A stretch of 64,000 bases of DNA from Paramyrothecium sp. XJ0827 (Eukaryota; Ascomycota; Sordariomycetes; Hypocreales; Stachybotryaceae): contig JAJFPB010000004.1 of the NCBI GenBank assembly GCA_020881915.1, positions 5,146,001-5,210,000 on the forward strand, in the 5' to 3' direction. Within the stretch, counting starts at the first letter, position 1. Each line of letters starts with the position of its first letter. Positions 46,936 to 57,400 of this stretch are shown here, in pieces. Made by a program: the position numbers and the translations under genes. The notes beneath the pieces were generated by a model. It saw only the letters and a program-made list of their open reading frames with translations. It had not been told where the DNA came from and did not search any database.

Positions 46936-49900
46936 AATATCTTGAGGATATGGTATGAGCTTCTCGGGTGTCCCATCTGCCTTTGCTCTTTGGAACACCT
47001 TGTCGATCAAGCCAGCCGTTAGTGATAACTCGTAAGATTCACCGACAATGGCACGGGATTGAATTTCGCCAGGTTTGAGAAGACCACTTAAATCATCTGC
47101 GCGGAACAACGCCCTACTACAGTCGATAAGTCGTTTTTCTTTAGCCTGTCGGCTAGGCTGCTCCTCATATGAAAGCAGTGGGAGCTGTTGTATAAGCTCA
47201 AAGTCGTTAAAAATGAAACGGTCTAGGTTGACATTCTCAGGTCTTTCTTTTTCGAATCCATGCAACTGGAAGGCCTTACTCTCCCAGAGCTGTGGCAAGA
47301 GATAGTTGTCCCCGTCATCGATTGAATTGGTCCACTGGTATTCGTTATATTCGAATACGGCGGACTCTTGAGCCTTTAGATCCGCTCCACTCAGTGTGCT
47401 TTTTCCTGGTGTCCGACCATATGCTATACTGAGAGACTTGAGAGTGTTACCGTACTCATCCAGCTGTAACGCCAATTCGTGTTGAATACGAGCGTCGTCT
47501 GGTTTCCTGTCGAGGTAGTAAGTCAAGACTTCACGTGTTTGCGTTGAGAACACGCCATGCCCATGGTTGTCAAGGGTAGCCTGCAGTGGAATAATCGTGT
47601 AGTTGGACTCGGTGATGCTGTATGGAAGTCCCGCTTGGGCGGACCCATCCGGGGAAAAGACTTCCTTCCGCAAAAGCTGGCCTTTGAGAGATCGGCAAGC
47701 TTCATAAGTTTCCAAGGCTGAGAGTGAATCAGGAATGACCGTATCCGGTAAGAGTGAATTCCAAAAGCTCTCATGTGAGTTATCATTCCCGTCTAGCGAA
47801 ACCGCAGAGGCCCCAAAATACTCATGGGCAAATTGGCGGCTAATCTTGTCGTTGTCGACGTAGGTTCCAGTATGAAACCAAGACTTCGTTAGTACCGGAG
47901 GCGAGTGCCATTTTGCCTCTACGTTCAAGTCAGAAGTGTCGAAGCTTGAGTCTTTCTGCATTACACCGAAATCCTCAGTGTCCCACTGCTCGACCATGGC
48001 AAAGCCCCGAAATTCTCTTTCGTACCCGTCAAAGTGTCCATGATGATACGCAAAGCGCTTCTGGAAACGGTTCTGGCTGATGTGATCATACTCCTCCACC
48101 CGTTGAACGCAGTGCACAGGAAACTGCAGTCGTGTTAACCAAGGCCTTCCAGCGGCCTTGTCATCCAGATAAAACTTCGTTGATGAAGCGTAGTGGATAC
48201 GCGTCTCAGCCCCTAGATTGTTGGTCATGCCCGTGAGCAAGTTCGGCTTGATTCCCTGAAGGAGGTCGATGTACCTCATCGGCGACGGGACTCCTAGGTG
48301 GGAAGACCACAGGATGCAGGTTGTTCCGTTGCCCAGCAGGTCGCAAGCCAGAATCTTCGAGTAGGAGTCATGAATTGGGAAACTAGGTAGAAGTATCCGA
48401 TCGCGAAAACTATTCCCTGACTGGTTCAGAAAGATTTCGAGGCCATTTGCTGCTACATAGAGTAGATCTGTCGTGCCTGAACCGTCGATATCAGCGAGTA
48501 GCAAGTTACGGTGATGCATCTCGTCATTCTGTGTAAAACAAGGAGGATTGTCCATGATGACTTTTCTACCGAATCTCCCATATCCAAGGTTTGGCCAGTA
48601 GCAAATATCGCTGTCACGTATCCGAACAAGGTCTTGCAGTCCGTCACCTGACATGTCCGCCAAGTAGATTGTCTGCTCCGCATCATCACGAACTAGGCGC
48701 GGCCCGGAGTCTTCGTCGTTCCCTTTCGATGAAATCTCCGGCGCGCTAAAGCCTTCATCTCCGAGAAGAGAATACAGGACAAATGAGTCGTCCACTGATA
48801 CCAAGACATCTGGTAAGCCATCCCCTGTGGCGTCCAGAAAGTCGACATTCGGACCGTTCCAGTCCACGGCTGGGTATGTTTTCAGCGTACGAAACTCGTG
48901 CCAGCTGTTGTCCTGGGCGTCTCGCTCATAAAACCCCCAACTTTCATCATCTCGTACCAATACGTCAAGCTGCCCGTTACCATTGAGGTCGAGAAGAGTA
49001 CAATCACCGCTGGCAAATTCCACTGCAGGTCTCTGGGTCACAAGCTCGATTGGCCCAAACTTGGGTATGGCGATTGATGTCGAGTGGTTGGTTTGCTGAA
49101 CGATGTTGTTTGCTGAAATATTGCGCTTGTAGAACCACTCGGGGCCTGACTCAAAGAAAATCCCTTGAAGGCCCTCACCGTCGAGATCGGCCAAGATGTA
49201 AGAGGATCCATCCACACCGCTGGGCAGATGCTCTAGGCTGACTGGATCCATGTCTTGTACAAGTATCCGTTCGAGCTCAGCCTCTGTAGGAAACCTCGAG
49301 TAAGAAATCTCAAAAGGAGGAAGAATATTGACAGTGTATGAACTTTTCTTCGGTTCCCACAAATAGCCAACTTCCTGCACCCGAGTCAAGAGTGTCGCCA
49401 CGGGATTCTCATCGTACACAAGGTTCGTCGCCCGTACAGCACAGTCACTCAGTCCCAATTCAGTGGGGAAATGATGAAACATGAGTATTCGCCGGCATAG
49501 ACGGTAAGTGCGAACCTCGAAACTGAATTTGAAGTCGGAAAACGGATCCTCCCTAACAGTCCAGTTTGAAACCTCGGCAGTTGTGGGAGCAATAGGGTCG
49601 TGCTCACCATAATCAAGCACTACTGAGAACATCCAGCCCGTTTCAGGTAAGTGAGAGGGACTGAATGGTTTCCACGATGCCATGTCTCGATTAGGTGCCA
49701 AGTTCCCGTACTTGATGGCCTTGAGATATCGCGCTGTAGATCTTGCCTCGACTGGGCGGTTTTGTTCGCAGGCCCTAGCAAGAGAAACACCCGTACCATC
49801 TTCCTCCTTAAAAGTGTAAAGGACTGCGTTGCCATCCAGAGAGTACGTCTCACACAGCAGCCAGCTAAAGATACGTGCAGTTCCGTTCTCTCGGCTCAAG

Positions 49901-50643
49901 ATCCTGGAGTTGTCGCTATAGCCATAAACACTGGTGACATTTTCACGAGAGATACTGCGCCAGTACACTTCGCCCGTCACGCTGCTGCTTGTCCAGCGCT
50001 CGATGCGAGTATGTGATCCCTCGACACGTGGTTTGTACCGCCTTACACGCCACCCATCTACCTCATTATCTTCCACGATTGGTTGCCCTTGTACGTCCAA
50101 TCTTATCTTTCCGTTGCCGTCCCGCTCATAGCACGCAACGAGATCCTCACCACCATAGGTGAAGACATCACCGTCTTGATGCGGCCCAGTCCCATCGGCA
50201 TATCTAGGAAGACCTTTATCTGTCTTCCTGGATATACTGGCATGAGTGAGAGCCCAACCCAAACCACAATCCCCATTGCCGGAACCTGAGCTGTAATCCA
50301 GGGCTAGGGACGGCTGCACCGCTCCGCGGGCCGGCGCGAGCGGGATCGGGATGGATAGGGCCGCTGTTCCATTAACGGCATTGACATTGAATTTCTCGCC
50401 TATATCACGGATAGCTCCACCGCCTTTGGGAAGGTTGACTGTTGGAAGCGCAGTAGGAGCGCCCGGTTTTGCTGGCTTGTCGGCGCCGTCTCCCTGACTG
50501 CCGTTGGCTGGGAAGCGGCTGGATCTGTTTGAATCCTCGTTTTTTGAAGCCCCTGCTCCAACCGTTTGGTTAGACTGATGGAGATTTCCCTGCAAGCCAG
50601 CATGTCTAGGAAGCGGTGGTGACATGATGTCTGATGAGTTCAC
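46930..50643 (-). CDS. TcB-like protein, SpvB and FG-GAP domains (upstream part of a fused tcB-tcC gene)
   Basis: Intronless frame of 1,237 codons, start ATG at 50643. After a Ser/Gly/Pro-rich leader of about 70 residues comes the SpvB (65-kDa virulence protein) signature: LPKGGGAIRDIGEKF, LDYSSGSGNGDCGLGW and ISRKTDKGLPRY. The middle carries five FG-GAP/VCBS-like turns, LADLDGEGLQG, LLDLNGNGQLDVLV, FLDATGDGLPDVLV, LADMSGDGLQDLV and LADIDGSGTTDLLY, which in bacterial TcB build the beta-propeller that docks on TcA. The toxin mid domain follows, with LTRLQFPVHCVQRVE and FRGFAMVEQWDTE. The frame then stops inside the usual TcB C-terminal region. No signal peptide is seen, as in bacterial TcB. 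The gene is divergent from the TcA-like gene, which matches its expected partner. Confidence 0.92.
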   Translation of the reverse strand: MNSSDIMSPPLPRHAGLQGNLHQSNQTVGAGASKNEDSNRSSRFPANGSQGDGADKPAKPGAPTALPTVNLPKGGGAIRDIGEKFNVNAVNGTAALSIPIPLAPARGAVQPSLALDYSSGSGNGDCGLGWALTHASISRKTDKGLPRYADGTGPHQDGDVFTYGGEDLVACYERDGNGKIRLDVQGQPIVEDNEVDGWRVRRYKPRVEGSHTRIERWTSSSVTGEVYWRSISRENVTSVYGYSDNSRILSRENGTARIFSWLLCETYSLDGNAVLYTFKEEDGTGVSLARACEQNRPVEARSTARYLKAIKYGNLAPNRDMASWKPFSPSHLPETGWMFSVVLDYGEHDPIAPTTAEVSNWTVREDPFSDFKFSFEVRTYRLCRRILMFHHFPTELGLSDCAVRATNLVYDENPVATLLTRVQEVGYLWEPKKSSYTVNILPPFEISYSRFPTEAELERILVQDMDPVSLEHLPSGVDGSSYILADLDGEGLQGIFFESGPEWFYKRNISANNIVQQTNHSTSIAIPKFGPIELVTQRPAVEFASGDCTLLDLNGNGQLDVLVRDDESWGFYERDAQDNSWHEFRTLKTYPAVDWNGPNVDFLDATGDGLPDVLVSVDDSFVLYSLLGDEGFSAPEISSKGNDEDSGPRLVRDDAEQTIYLADMSGDGLQDLVRIRDSDICYWPNLGYGRFGRKVIMDNPPCFTQNDEMHHRNLLLADIDGSGTTDLLYVAANGLEIFLNQSGNSFRDRILLPSFPIHDSYSKILACDLLGNGTTCILWSSHLGVPSPMRYIDLLQGIKPNLLTGMTNNLGAETRIHYASSTKFYLDDKAAGRPWLTRLQFPVHCVQRVEEYDHISQNRFQKRFAYHHGHFDGYEREFRGFAMVEQWDTEDFGVMQKDSSFDTSDLNVEAKWHSPPVLTKSWFHTGTYVDNDKISRQFAHEYFGASAVSLDGNDNSHESFWNSLLPDTVIPDSLSALETYEACRSLKGQLLRKEVFSPDGSAQAGLPYSITESNYTIIPLQATLDNHGHGVFSTQTREVLTYYLDRKPDDARIQHELALQLDEYGNTLKSLSIAYGRTPGKSTLSGADLKAQESAVFEYNEYQWTNSIDDGDNYLLPQLWESKAFQLHGFEKERPENVNLDRFIFNDFELIQQLPLLSYEEQPSRQAKEKRLIDCSRALFRADDLSGLLKPGEIQSRAIVGESYELSLTAGLIDKVFQRAKADGTPEKLIPYPQDIL

Positions 50644-51437
50644 TGTGTTCTCTCATTCGAATGTTTGGCAAGACTGCCATTGGATAATGATTGTTACATC
50701 TCAAATTTGAGCGTATGAACGTCCTATAAAAATCTCACTACCACTCAAGGTCCCAGTTACCAAGATCCCGGTTGCTTATCAGCCGGGCGAGACAAGGATC
50801 TCGGTCTCGAACGTTCTCCGCAGTTCTCCTCATCAATGCCTACCAAGCCCCACGCGGGGATCGCAGTTTAGTTTCCGATTAACTTCTCAGCCGCTCAGCC
50901 CAGTGTAGCAGTGGCAGGGCAGGGAGAGCCTGTATTGTTCCACGACGCCCGGGCCATTCATTTGCCAAAGTCCTGACACCAAGGCAACAAGCAATAGGCT
51001 AGCACATGTGAGAAAGGAAGGACATTCAGCTGGCGCCATGATTGGATTGCGCTTGATAAGACTGGCTGCAAAAGGGCGTAGGGCTACCGCTAAAAGCTAG
51101 CCCATCAGATCTTAGCTTTCAGCTCCAGTTTTAGTGTTGACGTCGGCCTTCTTGCCAACGCCCAAAATTGCACATGTAACAGCCATAGGACTGACGGCAG
51201 TTGCACCCTTGCATGATAAGTGAGGAGTCTTGTTCCCATGGGTTGAACAGGACTCATAGCCCGTTCAAATCCAAATGTGTCTCCACGTTGTCCTCGTCAA
51301 ATGCTAGCCTTACAGAAAATCAGTCTCGTCAACGGACAAACACACCCTTTTTCTCGCTTCAAAGGGCAGATCGATCCCACTGCACACACTTCACTTTCAT
51401 AATCTTTCGTATGAGGGAAGAAACACACAAGCCCGTC
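50644..51437. promoter_or_regulatory. Divergent promoter region between tcB-C-like and tcA-like genes
   Basis: About 770-790 bases shared by the two divergent toxin-like genes, so coordinated control is possible. A TATAAAA stretch lies on the plus strand at about 50,725-50,731. CCAAT-type sequences occur in both orientations. The frame of the TcA gene is open from 51201, but residues before 51411 are Ser/Thr/Cys-rich and not family-like, so most of that part is probably 5' untranslated. Confidence 0.5.
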
Positions 51438-54400
51438 ATGTCTTCTCGAGTCGCGGAGATCCCTGCTACTCGTATGCAGTTCTTGAAGACTGTTTTGCCA
51501 GAGGACTACCATGGGGCCGTTGAGGAACTCAGCGGAACCAACAAAAGTGTGTCTCAGACTTCTTCTCCGTCCTTCAACGCACAGAGAGCTCGGTTTGCCA
51601 ATGATCTTGCTCGCCTTTCGGACGACAATCCGCTCATTCTGGGCTCGCTTCTGGACGATTCCGTCAAAGCCCACAGTCTTCGTGATATTGCTCTGACCAT
51701 CAGCACCAAAAAGCTGACGAGCTTGATGACCAAGACTGCCAGTTCAAAAACAACAGCATTGAGGACGCTCAATGTGGAAGATGTTTCGAGCCAGACAGAG
51801 GGTTCAGAGGGTCAAGACCTCGCATCTGTCGCACGGAACTTTCAACGCAGAGTGTTTCAGGAATTGCCTTCTGCAGTTGTCTCCAGAATGGTAAAAGACA
51901 AGGAGATCCCCATTCCAAGCATTCTTGGGAATGAAGTCGTAAACAACTCGGACCAGACGTATCTTGATGATCGAAATGATGCTATTCGTAGTGGCCTTGT
52001 TCATTTCTTCGAAGTCAATCAGCCGGATTTTGACATCAGGCGGGAATCCATCCTCCCTCGGCTTTCTGATACAGAGTCCCTAAGAGGAATTGACGATGTC
52101 CATCGTCCAGACGTTATCTTGGCTCTCAAAAAGCTGCAAACGACCCAAGCTTTAACGGCAGATCCCACTATTATTCCGCTGCTAGCCAAGTCCAATCTTT
52201 CGAGCGCTTTTCAGGTCGCGAGTATTCCCCAGCAGGTCTTCGTGAGGAAGTATGCCACTTCTCTGGGAGGTGAGGAGACTGTCAGGCAAATCCACACCCA
52301 CGCGACCAACGCAAGTATCAGAAATGATGAAGCTCTCATTCAGATACACACTGCGCTACGCGGGACCGGTCTTGGTGCTGTGGACGGGACAATGAGCCGT
52401 AGGGAGCGGCTGAGCTCGATTCAGGGACTTCCCAACCTTCCAAAGCAGGCAAACCTTGAACAACTCTTTGGCAGCCTTGATTACTGCGCCTGCGACGACT
52501 GCAACTCAGTCACCAGCCCAGCTGCATACTATGTGGAGCTTCTCGAGTTCCTCCGCAACAACAACCTTGATCCCGCCTCCTCTCACCTTGGGCCCGGTTG
52601 GGCCGGCTCTCCACTCGAGAAACTCTTGTGGCGACGACCAGATCTGGCAAATCTTGAGTTGACATGCGCCAATACAAACACAGTTCTGCCTTACATTGAC
52701 CTTGCCAATGAAGTCATGGAATCTTTTCTTGTTCATCTGGAAGAGTTCAAGAATAATCCCCAACAGGTTGAGCTTGACGTCTACAATGTCGATCCCGACG
52801 GGGAGGGCCTCGGCGCCAGCTCACAAGAACTACTAGCTGAGCCTCGCAATACCAACTATGAGGCATACTGTATTCTGAAGAGTGCTGTCTATCCTGCCGC
52901 TTCGCTACCGTTCAATCAACCAGTCGAAGAAGCCCGTCTACTTCTTGGCTTCCTGAAAACGAGCAGAGCTGAGATCGGGGAGGTATTTCGCGAAGCGTAT
53001 ATACCACCGTCAACGACAGTTCCTGATCCAAATATCACCTCCCATGATCCACCATGTCCTGGTCCTTCCGATAGCGAAGCAACCAATCCAGAAATCTCAC
53101 CCCAGCCGCTCTCGCCCGACGAACAGGCCGAACTAATAGCTCTTCACTTGAAGGTTCTTGATAGAGCGAATGACGCAGAGTCCCTTCTTCTCACGCAAGA
53201 AGAATACATTATCATCACCAAGCAGGCATTTTGGCCTAAGCGATACTTTGAGCTCCGTCACGGAACTACCTATACCACGGCAGCATATCAGAACAAAATA
53301 GGTGTGAAGATACTCCACACTTATTGGGATGTTGATTACACCTCTGAGGCAGATATGCGAGACACGGATGAGGAAAGACAAAAAGGATTGACGTTTGTTA
53401 AGAAGCAGTTCCTCCCACGCAGTGGAATATCTTACCAAGACCTCGCAAATCTTCTGACTACCTACTTCATCAACCCTAACCTGCCAACTGGGCGTGACTT
53501 GGCCATCATGTCCAGCTTCAACTTTTCATACATGTTTCTCAAAAGCCTCCTGGATCCCGAGGCGAGAACCACAAAGGATAGGTTTCGTTACCTGCTGGCG
53601 TTCTTAGATAACCCTACGGCCGTTCCAACGTTAGGAGAAGTTTTGCAAGCACTATTTGCCGCTACTTGCACGCCGACCGATGAAGCACACAAAGGATGTG
53701 GGCACGGTGGCCACAGTCAAGCATGCAAATGTCACGTCAGAACTAGATTTCATAGGTGGATTTATCGCAACTTCGATCGACTTGGCAGCCTTATCGTCCT
53801 GGATTCTGGACAGGGGCCAAGGCTCCCATTCGAAGCTGACCTCTACATACCCAGTGAAGCATCCTTAATGGCAAGGACAGATGAAAGCCTTGCCATACAA
53901 GAACCGGGGCAGACAGATCCGGAAGATCCATTTCCTAATGGTCTCCCAGCACCTGGACCTTCAAGGAATTTCATTGCTCATCTCTACCGTGATGGGCGGA
54001 TAGTAGCCAAAAACGGCTACGTCATGGCACGCATGTTTCCCGGTGGCTTGCTACTGCTGCCCGATTGGAAACCTTGGGCGACAAAGTACGGCAACGAGAC
54101 TGTTTTCCTGGAATCAGTCGATTTTGAGTCAGACCGGCTATATAAGGGTGTGATTTACCGCAAGCAGAGTGTCATCACGAATCGATTTGAGCGTCGCCTA
54201 GACTTTTTACCAGTGCAGGACGATTGCAATATTGATCATGTGCGACTCCGACATCTGGACGGTTCACCGCTGAATAACAGCGAGTTTGATCGTATTCATC
54301 GCTTTCTGCGTCTCTGGAAGAAACTTGGCTGGACCATGCAAGAGCTAGACGCAGCTCTGAGAGGTCTCGGTAACACAGGCGATGCTGGCCCGATCAAGCC

Positions 54401-57400
54401 GGTGCCGCCACCTCCGACACCATCTCAGCCTGTCTCAGGGTCTTTGGATGTAGATTGGACAAATTTCCAAGACTCTTGCTCCTCGGGAGCCTGTGGAGGC
54501 AAACACTGTCGGAAATGCTCGGTCAAATGTGATGAAGGCTCAGAATTGGCTGAGAAGTGGCAGAAGGCCAAGCCAAAGCCGGTGTTGGACATCACTCCCA
54601 ATTTCTTGCATCAAGTGAAAGCCATTAATGAGCTCGCTTCTATTACAAAGCTCTCCGTGCTTGAGCTACTGAGCTTCTGGACGTCCATTGATACGTACGG
54701 GGCTAAGTCTCTCTACGCGCAGCTATTCTTGACCCACAACATCCTCGGAACGGATCCTGTGTTCAAAGCCGATAGCAATGGCCAGTATTTGACAGCTTCG
54801 CCACCCGAGAAGATATCCAACCATATCCCAGTGTTCCTGGCTTCTATGCGCCTGAAATCAGATGGCCTTTCTACTATCTTAGCCACGGGAAAAATACCCG
54901 ACGAGCTAACCTTGGATACCGTATCGACTATATATCGGTATACTCTACTCTCGCGAGTGCTCGAAATTAATGCAAGAGATCTGGGTAAATTCTCTGTGAC
55001 CTTTGGAAGCCCTTGGACATCGGCACAGGAACTTCTTGATCTGCTGACTTTATGGAACAAGCTTACGGCGACCGGCTTCTCACTGGCTCAAGTCGCGTAC
55101 GTGACGGCAAATATTGACAACCCACTGCGCCCTCTAGGGTCTTCTCAAACGACTCTCCTTAGGACGACAAAGGCAATTTATGACGGACTCAATACCATTG
55201 AGCATGAACACCCAAGCCTTCAAGACGCCAGTGCTGCAACCACTGAGGCTGTCATACTCAAGGCACAGCTTCTTTATGGAACGTCGGTAGCCAGTAGCAT
55301 TGTAGACTTCTTGAATGGCAACTCAGCGTTTTCTACCAACGCTCCTGAGGGCTTAAACTTGGAGATACCGGTAGTGCTTGCCACACGGGTAAAATACTCG
55401 GCATTTAACGCCAAGTTACAGATAACTGGAAAGCTCACAACTGAGGCAACGTCTCAGCTCAAAACGCTGTCGCAAGATCCTGGTTGGGCAGCGGCAATCG
55501 ACCGCCTCTCTAGGCAAGCGCTGAGCTTCTTCCAGAATATCTTTGCGGATACTTTCGACCGCATTGACGGGTTCAAGGATGCTTTGCTCAAAGGCGATAC
55601 GTTGCCCAAACCCGAGAATGCCATTGCCGACACGATCGCATCTGGGAAACGGCACCTCTTCATGCAGGCTTTTATGCCTATTTTACGCCGCCGATTGTCA
55701 AACAACTTGGTGGCGGAGGCCATGACATCTGTGTCTTCTTTGTCTCGTGACCTTACTTTATTCCTGCTCGAGAATGTGCTGTTGTTGAAGAATGCGGCCA
55801 ACAACACTTCACAAAGCGCCATGGAAGCTCTTCAAAATATCCACCTTGGCTCCTCCAGCCAGGCGCAAAACAGTTGGACCGGTTACATCGCCATAAGCAC
55901 GACAGACAGCTACACATTCGGCTTCAAAAGTCTCGAGCGCGACAACCAACCCCCTAGCATCATTCTGGATAACCAGACCGTCATCTTTAACCGCCAACAA
56001 GCTGATCCGAGTAACGTGTGGTTCAGTGAGCCTGTGACTCTTCTCGGTGGCCGTTTATATGCTCTCCGCCTCTCAACTCCGCTGGTTGAAAACTTGCAAT
56101 GGATGACGCCACGCTCAGCTCCCTCAAGCATTCCTGCGTCGGCGTTACTTCCGGATCATTCCCTTGGCACGACTTCAGAAGTCTTTGCATCGGTTGACAA
56201 AGCCTCTATTGTGATCAACACTTTCAGTTTCTCAGTGAAAGAGGTCGCTTATTTGCAAGCCAACGGAGTTGAGTTCGGCGGGCTGGACTTGAATGCTGTG
56301 ACTCTGAGTGCACTAGCAAGATTAGAGGCCTACACCAGCCTCAAGAAGAGCCTTCCGAAGCAAGAACAGGATCTCATAGATCTTTTCAAGTGGTCGTCCA
56401 GCTCAGCTGCTTCTCCAAGCTCCTTGTTCAACATGATCCACACCACTACACTATGGGATTTGTCCAAGGTACAGAAGCTGTGCGCCGCACAACACTTCAA
56501 TCTACAAGACCCTACAGCATTCGTCAACGAGCGCAACCTTGTCAAATTGCAAAGGGCGCTCAATATCGCCGACAAGATAGGCATGGATATCGACAAGCTT
56601 TTCGTCTGGGGTCGGCCTCACGTAAAATTTTGGCCTGCCCGAGCAATCGCTCAGGACATCCGCAACGCTGTCCGTTCAACCATGCAGCTTTCTGACTGGG
56701 AGGTGGCGGTGCGTCCCTTATCAGACGCCCTCCGAAAGAGTCAGCGCGACGCGCTTGTTCCTTTCCTCACGGTACAGCCTGACCTCGTGGCCCGAGGCGT
56801 GATTGACAGCGACAGCCTTTTCGAGTTCTTCCTCATTGATGTCAGCATGGGTGCTTGCCTGGAGACGTCGCGGCTGAAGCAGGCGACATCATCGGTCCAA
56901 CAGTTTGTCCAGCGTTGCATGCTTGGGCTGGAGGACCGGTCGGATGGTTCCGGCGTTGGAATCAACGAGCTTGACCGCGATAGATGGGAATGGATGCAGA
57001 GATATCGCGTTTGGGAAGCTGCTCGGAAAGTGTTCCTATTCCCGGAGAACTGGATTGTGCCTTCGTTGCGCGACGACAAGAGCCCCATCTTTCTCGACTT
57101 AGAAGCCGCACTCCTTCAGAAAGATGTTACCTCTCAGACCGTCAGCGATGCTGTGCAGGCATATCTTTCCTCGCTCGACTCAGTTGCGAATCTCGATGTT
57201 GTCGGCGTTCACTTGCAGGACGAAGCATTGACAGTGGATCAAGGCCTTGGGAGTGTAACGAAGAACGTGAATGTAATTCACCTCTTTGGCAGATCACGGC
57301 GTGCGCCGTTCTTCTTTTATTACCGATCGTACGACGTGTTGTCGCAGAACTGGGCTCCATGGCAGCGAATGCAGGTCGATATCCCCAGTTACGAGATTAG

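Noticed and set aside
51201..51410. Using the first ATG at 51201 as the TcA start
   Set aside because: The added 70 residues are Ser/Thr/Cys-rich and do not resemble the family; internal ATGs at 51411 or 51438 precede the family-like part.
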